Assembly: GCF_015690345.1 (NCBI RefSeq)
Contig: NZ_JADPUN010000257.1
Span: forward strand, 20,436 to 84,435
Source of the DNA: Plantactinospora alkalitolerans
Lineage (GTDB): Bacteria > Actinomycetota > Actinomycetes > Mycobacteriales > Micromonosporaceae
Direction of reading: 5' to 3'
Length of the DNA stretch: 64,000 nt
The notes beneath the pieces are model-generated. The model saw nothing but the letters and a program-made list of their open reading frames with translations. It made no database searches and had not been told where the DNA came from. The translations under genes were made by a program, and so were the position numbers. Each line of letters begins with the position of its first letter. Positions within the stretch are counted from its first letter, which is position 1. Of the stretch, positions 27,394 through 35,649 are shown in pieces.

Positions 27394-27738
27394 CTAGCTC
27401 TGGCGAAAGCAAATACACCGCCCGGCTGTTCCTGGGTCACAATCCAAATTGTTCCATTGTCCGGCGGATCGTCGGTTGGACACTCTGATGGCGTAGCATC
27501 TGCCCTTGACTAAGTCGGCGCTGATGATGGATCCATCAACGATCTGCCATCGGAATTTATCTATAACCCCCGTCGAGCCTTCGATTGCAACGCCCGCAAT
27601 CGCGCCGACAACGATTTGAAGGGAAGCTAGCAGGAAGCTTCGCCCCTTTCGCGACCTTACTCTGTGGCCCTCCGAGTTTTCCGCAGGCCGATCCCTCACG
27701 TCAACCAATTTGGTACCCCAATCTCGCAAAATCATCAC
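27394..27738 (-). CDS. Hypothetical small protein with one hydrophobic segment
   Basis: This open frame of 114 codons from ATG 27738 has low-GC codon use unlike its neighbours. A basic stretch (RVRSRKGRS) precedes a hydrophobic segment FLLASLQIVVGAIAGVAIEG, suggesting a single membrane helix with a C-terminal part containing four Cys. No family is recognised. It could be a real cargo gene of a former mobile element or a chance frame. Confidence 0.35.
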   Translation of the reverse strand: MMILRDWGTKLVDVRDRPAENSEGHRVRSRKGRSFLLASLQIVVGAIAGVAIEGSTGVIDKFRWQIVDGSIISADLVKGRCYAIRVSNRRSAGQWNNLDCDPGTAGRCICFRQS

Positions 27739-27899
27739 CGATAATCCACTTGAGGTTGGCCTTCAAGTTCACGTTGCCCGGCCGCTCGGCCTACCTAAAG
27801 GCGGCAACCCGAGACTCCATGGCCTCGCCGATGTGGGTCAGCAACAACCGAAAGATTCGAATCGTTGACAGATAATGCTTCTGGCATATCCCGACGATG

Positions 27900-28390
27900 C
27901 ATTACCAATGCGCTTATCTCGGCAAAGTAGTTGGGGGTGCCGGTCGAGGTTCTTGCGGGCCCGGTCATGGCACATCGCGGTTCGCGGGTCGGCGTGGTGG
28001 GCGGCGATCTGCATGTCGCGCGGGCTGATGCCGGCATCGGCCATCGTGGTCACGAACGTGCTGCGAAGCATGTGGGGATGCACCTCGGCATCCGGATCCC
28101 GCCGTGTCGGCCAGATGCTTGAGCCGGAGGGTGGCGCGTCGTGCCGATCCGTCCGCGCGCCATGGGTGTTGCGCAGGACCGGCCCGCTGGTGCGCTCGTC
28201 GACGGCCCGGGTCGACAGTTCGGGCGACCGCCGGTGGCGGCGGGACGAGCACGACTTTGCCGCCCTTGCTGCGATCGCAGGACCCGGTGGCAGTGCTCCT
28301 CGCCAAGGTCGGCGATGTTCGACCGCTGGGCTCGAAGATTCGCAGGCCGAGCAGGCCGAGCAGGCCGGAAAGGGCGACCTTTGTGTTCTC
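27900..28390 (-). pseudogene. Tyrosine recombinase/integrase remnant, frameshifted
   Basis: Reading the minus strand through several frame changes gives the catalytic domain of an actinobacterial tyrosine integrase. In order: GLLGLLGLRIFE, then NIADLGEEH, KGGKVVLVPPPPAVART, DERTSGPVLRNTHG, RLKHLADTAG, and finally HPHMLRSTFVTTMADAGIS with AAHHADPRTAM and RKNLDRHPNY. The H-x-x-R box (HMLRSTF) and the second His motif are recognisable. The segments lie in three frames with no continuous ORF, and the final Tyr sits at the last frame change. The N-terminal DNA-binding domain is absent. It marks a decayed mobile element. Confidence 0.75.
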
Positions 28391-28416
28391 GCCGGGATGT
28401 CTGGCAAGATCTGCGG

Positions 28417-28755
28417 ATGGAGCCGATACGGGTGGCAGAGATCAAGCCTGGCGAGTATTCCTTGTGCCTGGTAGCGGGGGCCACCGACGTGGACGACTTG
28501 ATCGTCGAACTCGGTCACGAGCCCAACGGTGAATTCTGGGCGGGGATCGCGGAGTTACTCGTGATGACGGAGGCGTCTGCGCTTGCAGGAGCCTTCTCGC
28601 CTGATCCCGAGGGTGGCGCGTTCTATGCGTACAGCGACGATCGAGGGGTGCTCAACGACTTGGCGAACAGGCTTCGCCTGGTCGCGACCGACGGCAATCG
28701 GCTGCGACAGCTGATGGATTTCGCCGACGCCAACGGATTCGAGTTCGATGATTGA
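28417..28755 (+). CDS. Immunity-type protein, Imm51-like
   Basis: This small acidic protein has 112 residues (EIKPGEYSLCLVAGATDVDD; GHEPNGEFWAGIAELL; DANGFEFDD). It resembles the Imm51 family of polymorphic-toxin immunity proteins; the assignment is from memory of the family. Imm51-type proteins neutralise a cognate toxin in the cytoplasm. No toxin gene lies beside it, so it is an orphan, directly downstream of the integrase remnant. In-frame codons upstream of ATG 28417 lie over the integrase remnant and are not credible. Confidence 0.6.
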   Translation: MEPIRVAEIKPGEYSLCLVAGATDVDDLIVELGHEPNGEFWAGIAELLVMTEASALAGAFSPDPEGGAFYAYSDDRGVLNDLANRLRLVATDGNRLRQLMDFADANGFEFDD

Positions 28756-28911
28756 TTCGGCGCTACCAGACGCACTCCGTCGGACACGAGCGTGTGTCGG
28801 GCAAGTTGTACCATGGCCGACGGAGAGTGAAGAGGCGTCGGTGGGCGACACACACGGTCGGCGGCATGAGTGGCTGTCAGCAATGATGGGGCGTTCGGTC
28901 GGAAGCGGGTG

Positions 28912-29451
28912 ATGATGAGGCGACCAACGCTGTTCCTGACTGTGGGACTCCCATGCACAGGGAAGACCGCTGCTGCTCGGCGCATCGAGAGCGAGCAGAA
29001 AGCACTTCGTCTGACGAAGGACGAATGGGTGAAGGCTCTCTACGGGCACGAGAATCCGCCATCGGCTCAGGACGTGATCGAAGGACGGCTCATCCAGATC
29101 GGGCTGCGCGCCCTCGAACTCGGCAACAACGTCGTGATCGACTACGGCCTCTGGAGTCGAGACGAGCGCTCCGCGCTGCGGCAGGCAGCAGCAGACCTCG
29201 GCGCGGCGGTGGAGCTGCGCTACTTCGAACTCACCCCAGCCGAGCAGCGCAGACGCCTCGATCAGCGCCAAGCCGAAGCGCCACACACGACTTGGCCCAT
29301 GTCCGACGAGGAACTCGCCGAGTGGGCTGCCAACATCGACATCCCAACGCCGGCCGAACTTGACGGCAGCGAACCCATTGACGACCCACCGGCTGGATTC
29401 GCGACATGGAACGAGTGGCGCACGCACCGCTGGCCGCCGTCGGTCTTTTGA
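28912..29451 (+). CDS. P-loop ATP-binding protein (AAA_33/zeta-like kinase)
   Basis: This protein has about 179 residues. Walker A GLPCTGKTAAA is at about residue 10, an acidic motif VVIDYGLWSRDE follows, and an Arg-rich lid comes after (EQRRRLDQRQAE). The layout is that of small kinases related to zeta toxins and chloramphenicol phosphotransferase. Such proteins may modify small molecules, RNA or drugs. ATG 28912 or 28915 is likely, with GGAAG upstream; GTG 28909 is possible. It lies in the immunity/accessory block with no partner antitoxin evident. Confidence 0.78.
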   Translation: MMRRPTLFLTVGLPCTGKTAAARRIESEQKALRLTKDEWVKALYGHENPPSAQDVIEGRLIQIGLRALELGNNVVIDYGLWSRDERSALRQAAADLGAAVELRYFELTPAEQRRRLDQRQAEAPHTTWPMSDEELAEWAANIDIPTPAELDGSEPIDDPPAGFATWNEWRTHRWPPSVF

Positions 29452-29596
29452 CGCCTGCTCCTCGCAGCGCTGTCACGACCGCTCATCGGCTGCTTGTTCC
29501 GTTGCGGGACCGCGTTCGGCAGCTGGACGATGGCCTACGGAGAGTAATGGGCGCCGAGTCCAACGCGCCCGCTCGGCGGCGGTTGCGTACAGGTGA

Positions 29597-30190
29597 TCAC
29601 GGTTGGAGTGTTGTCGCGCGAAATGGCGGGACTGGGTCAGCGCCCGGCCAGTCGGTGCCGGTGAGAGTCGCGGTTAAGCGCCCGTCGGCAAGAGCTACGC
29701 CGACATCCATACCAGTTGCTGCCGGCTCGGCGAAGGCAACGGGTGTCGTCTCCGCGAGGAGAAAGACGAAGTGTAGGGCGAACGGCGACCAAGGCTCGTG
29801 AGGGCAGCCGTCAGCGTCGAGTTGAAGGTTCGCGTGCCACGCCGCTTGGCAGAGCACCGAGATGAAGAGACCCAGGAAATCCGCCCCAGCCAGCTCGTCG
29901 GCTCTATCGATCAGCACTGCTAGGTTCCTCGTGTCGGCTCCGTGGCCGTGCCAGTCGCGCAGGCAATCCACGAGCGCGTTCCAGTTGTGGCCGAAGTAGC
30001 CGGGGAACGACAGCTCACGAGCGAAGGTGGCGAACAGCGATGCCGGCTCTCCCAGCTGCCGGCCATCCAGCCGTACCACGCTTCCACCCTGCTTCCGCAA
30101 CTCGACCACCTCGGCGCTCACCCACGGGTCGTCCGCTCGTGTGACGACCACCCATGGCGACTGGTACCCGGTAAGGGTGAGAGCGCTCAT
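29597..30190 (-). CDS. Barstar-like (barnase inhibitor) protein
   Basis: This protein has 197 residues from ATG 30190. Residues about 40-85 (VRLDGRQLGE, ELSFPGYFGHNWNALVDCL) match the barstar fold core, including the FGxNWNAL segment. The C-terminal 100 residues are an extension beyond the 90-residue classical barstar. Barstar proteins inhibit barnase-type ribonuclease toxins. No RNase gene is adjacent, so it looks like an orphan immunity gene. Longer upstream open frames overlap the Nudix gene and are rejected. Confidence 0.8.
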   Translation of the reverse strand: MSALTLTGYQSPWVVVTRADDPWVSAEVVELRKQGGSVVRLDGRQLGEPASLFATFARELSFPGYFGHNWNALVDCLRDWHGHGADTRNLAVLIDRADELAGADFLGLFISVLCQAAWHANLQLDADGCPHEPWSPFALHFVFLLAETTPVAFAEPAATGMDVGVALADGRLTATLTGTDWPGADPVPPFRATTLQP

Positions 30191-30292
30191 GGCCGCGATC
30201 CTCTCAGGTGCGCGGACGCACGCCGCGTGAGGACCACGCATGGCGCATGGCGTGCGACCCGGCGGCAGATCCACATGGGCCAGAATGTGCCG

Positions 30293-30709
30293 ATGACGAT
30301 CTCCGCTGACGACTCCGGCCCGGTCCGGATCGTTACGGCCGTTCTCCGCGACGGCGATCGGGTGTTGCTGTGTCATCGAAGCGCCGGACGCCGTTGGTAT
30401 CCCGACGTGTGGGACCTGCCGGGCGGTCATGTTGACGAGGGCGAGGATCCGAAGGAGGGCCTTGTCCGCGAGCTTCGGGAGGAGTTGGGGATCACGGCGT
30501 CGAAGCCGTCCAGCCCGCCGATGCACGAGATCCGGACCGCGACGTTCCACATGGAGATCTGGTTGGTCGACAGGTGGACCGGAACACCCGTCAACGCCGC
30601 ACCGGACGAACACGACGCTGTGGCGTGGTTCGTGACGTCCGACCTTGACAGCCTGCGTCTCGCCCACGAGTCGTACCTCTCGATGCTCACCGCCGTGCTC
30701 GCCGGGTGA
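30293..30709 (+). CDS. Nudix hydrolase
   Basis: This protein has 138 residues from ATG 30293. A complete Nudix box GGHVDEGEDPKEGLVRELRE plus ELG gives the metal-binding Glu residues. The probable substrate is a nucleoside diphosphate derivative or oxidised nucleotide (MutT/ADP-ribose-like); specificity is not readable. It is divergent from the barstar-like gene with about 100 bp between starts. Confidence 0.9.
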   Translation: MTISADDSGPVRIVTAVLRDGDRVLLCHRSAGRRWYPDVWDLPGGHVDEGEDPKEGLVRELREELGITASKPSSPPMHEIRTATFHMEIWLVDRWTGTPVNAAPDEHDAVAWFVTSDLDSLRLAHESYLSMLTAVLAG

Positions 30710-30778
30710 CGTCGCGCCGGAGGCCAGGGGCGCGCACCCATCGGCACGACCCGCACGAGGCGTGATCCAGAATGGGTC

Positions 30779-31186
30779 GTGCGCCGGGGTTGGAACGACG
30801 TGGCCGCCCGGCTCGTCCGCGACGGGCTCCCGGTCATCGCACCGGCGAACCCGCTGCGCAGCGGGTCGGCCGACTCGGCCTGCCTGGCGAGCATCCTCGC
30901 CACCATCAGCGGGCCGGTGGTTCTCGCCGTGCACCCGTACGGCGGAATCGTCATCACCAACGCGGCGATCGGCAACGCGAACGTCAGGGCCCTGGTCTAC
31001 GTGGCCGCTCTGGTGGAGGCGGTGTACGACGATATTCCACTACAGCAGGGGTTCGCTGCCTTCGTCCCCGTACATCCGGGGCGTGGGCCCATGTTCGGCT
31101 CGGCCGCGCGGGTCGGGCGTCCGGAGGACACGATCGCACCGGTCGCGAGCGAGGACGAGCTTTATACGCCGGACTCCGGCCGCTGA
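30779..31186 (+). pseudogene. Truncated, inactive alpha/beta-hydrolase remnant
   Basis: The frame retains the middle of an alpha/beta-hydrolase (GWNDVAARLVRDGLPVIAPA, then GPVVLAV, NAAIGNANVRALVYVAAL). The N-terminal strand with the oxyanion HG motif is missing. The nucleophile elbow GHSYGG reads VHPYGG, so the catalytic Ser is Pro. The C-terminal half with the catalytic His is also gone, replaced after about 25 residues by unrelated sequence. At about 135 residues against the usual 230 or more, it is almost certainly non-functional. Confidence 0.7.
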
Positions 31187-31209
31187 TCAGGTGTGGGGGG
31201 CCAGCAGAT

Positions 31210-31794
31210 TCAAGTCCGACGGATGGCGTACCGGTGCAGGGTGACGCCCTCGTCGAAGGACCCTTGCTCGAGGAGGGCCAGTTCTGCCGGCCCGTCGTGT
31301 GCGTCGAACAGCGGCCGGCCCGCGCCGAGGATGACGGGGTGTGTGAAGAGCAGGAGTTCATCGAGTAGCCCCGCGCGGAGCAGGCGCGTGGCGAGAGTGG
31401 CGCCGCCGACGCCGATGTCACCGTCGCTCTCGGTCCGGAGCTTCGCGAGCGCCTCGATCGCGTCGCCGTCCGGGCCGACGACCCGGGTGTTGTACCCGGC
31501 CTCGGTGCGGGTGCGGGACACGAGAACCTTCGGCGTCGACGTCCAGATTTCGCCGTACTCGCGAACGTAGTCGGGCAGCGTGTCGTCGTTGCGCGCGGCC
31601 GGCCAGAACGCCTCCATCGTCTCGTAGATCGTGCGTCCCTGGATCATGAGTGTCAGGGCCCGGGCCCGCGCGTTGAACTCCCGATGCAGTGGTTCTCCGA
31701 TTCGCAGCCAGTCTCCGCTGCCCTCTTCGCCCGCAGCGTGCTCGATCTTGAGGTCGACGGAGACGTTCATCCAGTACACGAACCGGGCCGTCAT
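31210..31794 (-). CDS. Dihydrofolate-reductase-family protein (RibD C-terminal-like)
   Basis: This protein has 194 residues from ATG 31794, with AGGAG five bases upstream. It shows the DHFR/RibD-C fold landmarks (YWMNVSVDLK, LMIQGRTIYETM, GDIGVGGATLATRLL, PVILGAGRPLF). It should bind NADPH and reduce an unknown pterin-like or small substrate. It is unlikely to be the housekeeping folate enzyme. A TAGT-N8-ACTA element lies upstream. Confidence 0.85.
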   Translation of the reverse strand: MTARFVYWMNVSVDLKIEHAAGEEGSGDWLRIGEPLHREFNARARALTLMIQGRTIYETMEAFWPAARNDDTLPDYVREYGEIWTSTPKVLVSRTRTEAGYNTRVVGPDGDAIEALAKLRTESDGDIGVGGATLATRLLRAGLLDELLLFTHPVILGAGRPLFDAHDGPAELALLEQGSFDEGVTLHRYAIRRT

Positions 31795-32246
31795 GTCCGC
31801 TCCTAGCGATGCCGATCTGCGACTACTCGCGCTGACGCTAGGACAGGTGGTTGTAGTTTGCAATCACTATCGAAGGGTCGCCGACAAATGCACTCGGTTC
31901 CTGGTGCTCCGCGACGGTGGCCCCGAACTCGTCGACCAGCTCATGGACGAGCTACGCCACCTTCATCTCGGCCTCCCGGACCCGGGTCCACACGCTCCAC
32001 GAGCCAGTGACAGGCTTCCGGCGGCGTACGAGGCCGCGATGCGCGACACGTCCGATCCCGGTCACACCACAACCCCCGAATCCCGAGGCAAGCGGGGAGT
32101 GAACCTCACCATCGGATTGAATGGACCGTAGCGCCGTGCCACAGCGGCAACTCGCCGGCCGCGCCTGCCGGACGCAGATGGTGGAGATTGGCGCGGCGGT
32201 GCGCCGGCGGGTCGATGCATACGCACCCGGCATGGGTCGTCTTCAA
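31795..32246. other. Intergenic region with operator-like element
   Basis: No gene is supported in 450 bp. TAGT (31854-31857) and ACTA (31866-31869) flank TTGCAATC, about 60 bases before the DHFR-like start, an operator-like arrangement. A + strand stretch reading GGPELVDQLMDELRHLH after 31915 could be a relic of a divergent gene, but it has no start or recognisable domain. Confidence 0.4.
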
Positions 32247-33512
32247 TCAACCGGCCAGCTGCTCGGTCGTGGAGGTCTCGGGGACGTTCACTACCAGGTC
32301 GTAGGCGTCGAGCAGTTGCACCTCCTGGTAGGTGTCCATGACCCGAATGTGGTCGGGACCGGTCAGCCGTCCCCGCGCCCCGCGCAGGTCGACCGCCCGC
32401 AGCCCCGGCACGGCGGCGAACGCCGCCTCCACGCTGCCCTCACGCGCCGGATCGAGGTCGACTCCGACGATCTCCACACCGCCGGGCCGGTCCGGGTTCG
32501 CCCGGCGGGTCACCGTACGGCCGGCGGTGCCGGTCACCGCCATCGACACGTAGTCGCCGCCCAGCCGGTTTGCCAGGTGGTGCCCCATCGCGGACAGCGA
32601 AAACGCCGGCGTGACAACCGGTGTCCGCTGGATGTGACTGTTGTGCGCCGCAATGACGATCCTCGCGTCCGGCCCGAACCGGTCGAGCAGCCAGAACACC
32701 GTCTCGGCCATGCCACGGTCGCGCGCAGCCACCTTCGGGTGCGACGTGTCACCGGCCATTCGCGCGGCGACGCTCCTGGTCGACTGGTCCAGTAGGCACG
32801 CCAGCCGCAGCTCGTGCCGGGCGACTTCGTACGACTCGACGCCACCGGCTGACACGTACTCCGGTCCCAGTGCGTCGAACCGGGTCGCCAATTCGGCGAA
32901 CAACGCCGTGATCCCGTCCCGCTCGGCTGCGGCGAGTTGGCCGTACGCTGCGTACGCCGGCAGCGGGTGCTCGCCCGCGAACTTCTCCAGCAGCGTGACG
33001 AGCCGATCGACCACGGCTGCCCCATCGCCGTCGACCGCGCTCAGGTAACGCCTGATGTTGTGCATCGCAGGCAGCGGGGACGCTGTGGAACCCGGTACGT
33101 CGATTCCGAAGAACCGTACCTGTTTCGTACCGGCCGCATTGGTCTTCCGCATCCACTCCAGGTGCGCGCGCATCTCTGCGCAGCGCCCGAACGTGTACGT
33201 GATCCCGACGTCGGCGATCGTCCGCAGGTCGCCGGGACCGCCGCGTACCCAGTCGTCCACGGTCAGCCCCTCGCTGAACCCTGACTCCAAGCCGTACAGC
33301 GTGAATCCCAGGCGCTCGACCAGGAACCGTGTCAACCGGTGCCGCAGCAGGCCGAACTCGCGTACGAGGTGGGAGTTCTCGCCAATGGCCACCACCTTGG
33401 CACCGGCCAGCCGCGCGGCCAACGGCTCCAGGTCGTCGAGCGGAGCTCCCGGATCCAACGTCGCCAAGGTCATTGCCTCTTCAGCAACGAAGTCATGAAA
33501 CGCGTCAGGCAT
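32247..33512 (-). CDS. Erythromycin esterase family protein
   Basis: This protein has 421 residues, normal for the Ere family. The conserved active-site region GENSHLVREF gives Glu45, His48 and Glu52. LYGLESGFSEG follows, and a later His motif is IAAHNSHIQR. Ere enzymes hydrolyse the macrolactone of 14-membered macrolides; chromosomal actinobacterial homologues are often uncharacterised. It could be an intrinsic macrolide-resistance or self-protection gene, but its substrate is untested. It stands alone among accessory genes. Confidence 0.85.
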   Translation of the reverse strand: MPDAFHDFVAEEAMTLATLDPGAPLDDLEPLAARLAGAKVVAIGENSHLVREFGLLRHRLTRFLVERLGFTLYGLESGFSEGLTVDDWVRGGPGDLRTIADVGITYTFGRCAEMRAHLEWMRKTNAAGTKQVRFFGIDVPGSTASPLPAMHNIRRYLSAVDGDGAAVVDRLVTLLEKFAGEHPLPAYAAYGQLAAAERDGITALFAELATRFDALGPEYVSAGGVESYEVARHELRLACLLDQSTRSVAARMAGDTSHPKVAARDRGMAETVFWLLDRFGPDARIVIAAHNSHIQRTPVVTPAFSLSAMGHHLANRLGGDYVSMAVTGTAGRTVTRRANPDRPGGVEIVGVDLDPAREGSVEAAFAAVPGLRAVDLRGARGRLTGPDHIRVMDTYQEVQLLDAYDLVVNVPETSTTEQLAG

Positions 33513-33665
33513 CCGGCCAGGCTACCGACCCGTTGCCCCCCGGGCCCGATGAGTGCTCAGGGGTGTGGCCGCTGTACCTGCTCGAAGTGGAACTCGCGGA
33601 TGAAGCAGTCTCGTGGTTTGCCGACCGCGAAAGGCACGCACTCGATGACCGGCACGGCGTCGCCG

Positions 33666-34502
33666 TCAGCGGAAGTCGTCGGCGTGGTCTATCGCCCAAT
33701 CCGCGAACGTTCGTGCCGGCCGTCCGAGGATCTGCGGGATCAGCGACGAAATCTCGACCGGCCGGTCGCCCGCGGCGGCCCAGGTACGCAGGATCGCGGT
33801 GACAGCGAAGTCCGGCATGCTCTGCGCCATCTCCGCCTGTGCCACCTGCTCGGGTACCACCTCGACGGCGATTGGCCGACCCAGGGCTGCCGCGATCGCG
33901 GCCACCTGCTCGCGCAGGGCGATCGACTCCGGTCCCCAAAGGGTGTACGCCTTCCCGCCGTGGCCCTCTGCGGTGAGGGCGGTCACGGCGAGCGCGGCGA
34001 GGTCGGCCTCGTGCACGGGTGCAGAGTGCGCGTCGGGGTACGGCAGCCGCACCTTGCCCTCGGTACGGATGGACCGCGACCACAGGCCGATGGTGTTACG
34101 GGCGAACATGCCGCCGCGCACGAACGTCCAGTCCAGGTCCGACCGCCCCAGCGCCTCCTCCACCGTCCGGTGGCGGCGAGCGATGGGACTGTGTTCGGCG
34201 CCGGGACGAGTGACCAGGGCCGAGGAGAGCAGCGCCACCCGACCGACGCCGGCTCTCCGCGCCGTGGCCACGAAGCTGTCGATACCGGCCGGGTGGGCGT
34301 ACAGGAAGGCGCCGGTGGCCCCGGTCAGTGCGCGGTCCAGCGTCTCGGGTCGTTCGAGGTCGGCGACAACCGTCTCGACCTCGGACCCGAAAGCCCCGGA
34401 CGGCTGGCGGCTGGCGGCTCGGACCGGCTTTCCCGCCGCCTGTAGCCCACTGAGCACCTGCCGACCCACACTGCCGCGGGCCCCGAAAACGACGATGGTC
34501 AT
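33666..34502 (-). CDS. NmrA-like NAD(P)-binding protein
   Basis: This protein has 278 residues, with a GARGSVGRQVL nucleotide-binding motif at the N-terminus. The middle is typical of NmrA/QOR2-type atypical SDRs (LDWTFVRGGMFARN). Such proteins reduce quinones or sense NADP status. It is not clearly co-transcribed with the esterase, whose start lies 150 bp past its stop. Confidence 0.83.
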   Translation of the reverse strand: MTIVVFGARGSVGRQVLSGLQAAGKPVRAASRQPSGAFGSEVETVVADLERPETLDRALTGATGAFLYAHPAGIDSFVATARRAGVGRVALLSSALVTRPGAEHSPIARRHRTVEEALGRSDLDWTFVRGGMFARNTIGLWSRSIRTEGKVRLPYPDAHSAPVHEADLAALAVTALTAEGHGGKAYTLWGPESIALREQVAAIAAALGRPIAVEVVPEQVAQAEMAQSMPDFAVTAILRTWAAAGDRPVEISSLIPQILGRPARTFADWAIDHADDFR

Positions 34503-34733
34503 GACTTCGATCCTGCAACCTCAACCCGGCTTGAGGTCAAGATCGCGGACAGGCTCTTCGGCATTCTCCGAACGTCGACCGACGCGGAACGGCCTGGACG
34601 ACGACTCGCGTCTACCCGACACCTCAACCCGCATCGGGTCCCTGCCGGCTCGCCGCCGACCCGGTGATACCCGAGAGCGGCGGACGACGAACTCCATCGG
34701 AACACCTCCGGTGGCAGGCCGCCCGGCCCACCG

Positions 34734-34775
34734 ACCCGGCCGGCCCAGCCCTTCAGGAGTGCGGGCCGGTCGGGT
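34734..34775. terminator. Candidate terminator hairpin
   Basis: ACCCGGCCGGCCC (34734-34746) and GGGCCGGTCGGGT (34763-34775) pair in 12 of 13 positions around a 16-base loop. It lies just past the stop of the minus-strand small gene at 34786. Confidence 0.5.
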
Positions 34776-34785
34776 GACGAGGCGG

Positions 34786-35034
34786 TCAGCGGCGGCGCGG
34801 CACCCAGTAGAGGATCTGTCCCGCGAGCAGTGCGGGATGCGTGTCAGGCAGTGCTTGCAGCGCACGGGCGAGGTGCGCGCCGAGGTACACCATCAGCCCC
34901 GTCCGGTCGTCGCGGTACGCGGTAGCCAGCGCCAGTCGGGCGGAACGGCAGGGCCAGGGGTCGGTGCACCCCCGGCAGCGATACGACGGGTACGCCGGAA
35001 GGTGCTTACGCCAACGTTCCTGCGGGCCGATCAC
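34786..35034 (-). CDS. Small Cys-containing protein of unknown function
   Basis: This protein has 82 residues from GTG 35034. The motif YRCRGCTDPWPC supplies three cysteines, resembling a partial zinc ribbon; the rest is helical. Similar small proteins with a CRGC...WPC motif are common in Micromonosporaceae, sometimes mislabelled as flavin reductases (from memory). It follows the 125-residue gene by three bases, so the two are co-transcribed and divergent from the XRE/DUF397 pair. Confidence 0.6.
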   Translation of the reverse strand: MIGPQERWRKHLPAYPSYRCRGCTDPWPCRSARLALATAYRDDRTGLMVYLGAHLARALQALPDTHPALLAGQILYWVPRRR

Positions 35035-35037
35035 CGG

Positions 35038-35415
35038 TCACATCCGTGCACCGGGCCGGGTGCGGTACTCCCGCGCGGGCGTCAGCGCGCCCAGCCCGCC
35101 CGCACGGCCGTTCACCAGATGCGAGCGGGTGGGCAGGTCCCATTCGGGCCCACGGTTGTTCACCCGCACCCGGGTCGACGGCGGCGGAGGCGGGTCCGGG
35201 GTGACGGATGGTTGCGTGGCCGACAGGGCCCGGATCTCGGCCCGTTCCGTCTCCGTCAACCGGGGTGGGGGCGGTGGCCGGTAGGGCGCTGGCACCAGCT
35301 CGATGGAATCCGGGCAACGCCAGCGCCAGCCGCAGCGGCAGTACCGCCAGAGCTGGCGCCAGTTCCGGCGGTGGTAGGGCCGTGGTCCGGTCAGACGCCG
35401 GAGCAGCCTCGTCAT
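35038..35415 (-). CDS. Hypothetical Arg/Trp/Pro-rich protein
   Basis: This protein has 125 residues from ATG 35415, with GAGGAGG upstream. The N-terminus is basic and aromatic (WRQLWRYCRCGWRWRC). The centre is a proline-rich linker, and the remainder lacks recognisable domains. No function can be assigned. It pairs with the small Cys protein and lies divergently 234 bp from the XRE/DUF5753 regulator. Confidence 0.55.
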   Translation of the reverse strand: MTRLLRRLTGPRPYHRRNWRQLWRYCRCGWRWRCPDSIELVPAPYRPPPPPRLTETERAEIRALSATQPSVTPDPPPPPSTRVRVNNRGPEWDLPTRSHLVNGRAGGLGALTPAREYRTRPGARM

Positions 35416-35649
35416 CACAACCTCCTCGGGGAGTTGAAGGGGAGCCGGTCTCGGTGGGGGATCGCGACCGGCTCCCGAGGCAGGTTCCACCCGGGCGCTT
35501 GACGGTCACCGAGCAGTTCCGCTGTGTGACACTCTGATCTGGACGGCACCGGGATCGGAAGGCGATCGAGCAGGTCGGGGCGCTGGTCTGGTGGGCCGTC
35601 GGTGGCGACTGGTAACACCTGGTGATCTAGACAAACTTCTGGAGGCCCG

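Larger units (their letters stand above)
27150..28416. other. Low-GC accessory stretch with integrase remnant
   Basis: Between the Rrf2 gene and the Imm51-like gene there is no normal gene density. From about 27.4 to 27.9 kb the base composition drops to near 50-55% GC against about 70% around it, a sign of foreign origin. The stretch holds one short possible gene (27394-27738, minus) and a frameshifted tyrosine-integrase remnant (about 27900-28390, minus). Confidence 0.65.

Noticed and set aside
31808..32131. Possible divergent regulator gene beside the DHFR-like gene
   Set aside because: The readable stretch (GGPELVDQLMDEL) has no start codon context, no helix-turn-helix and no match I recognise.
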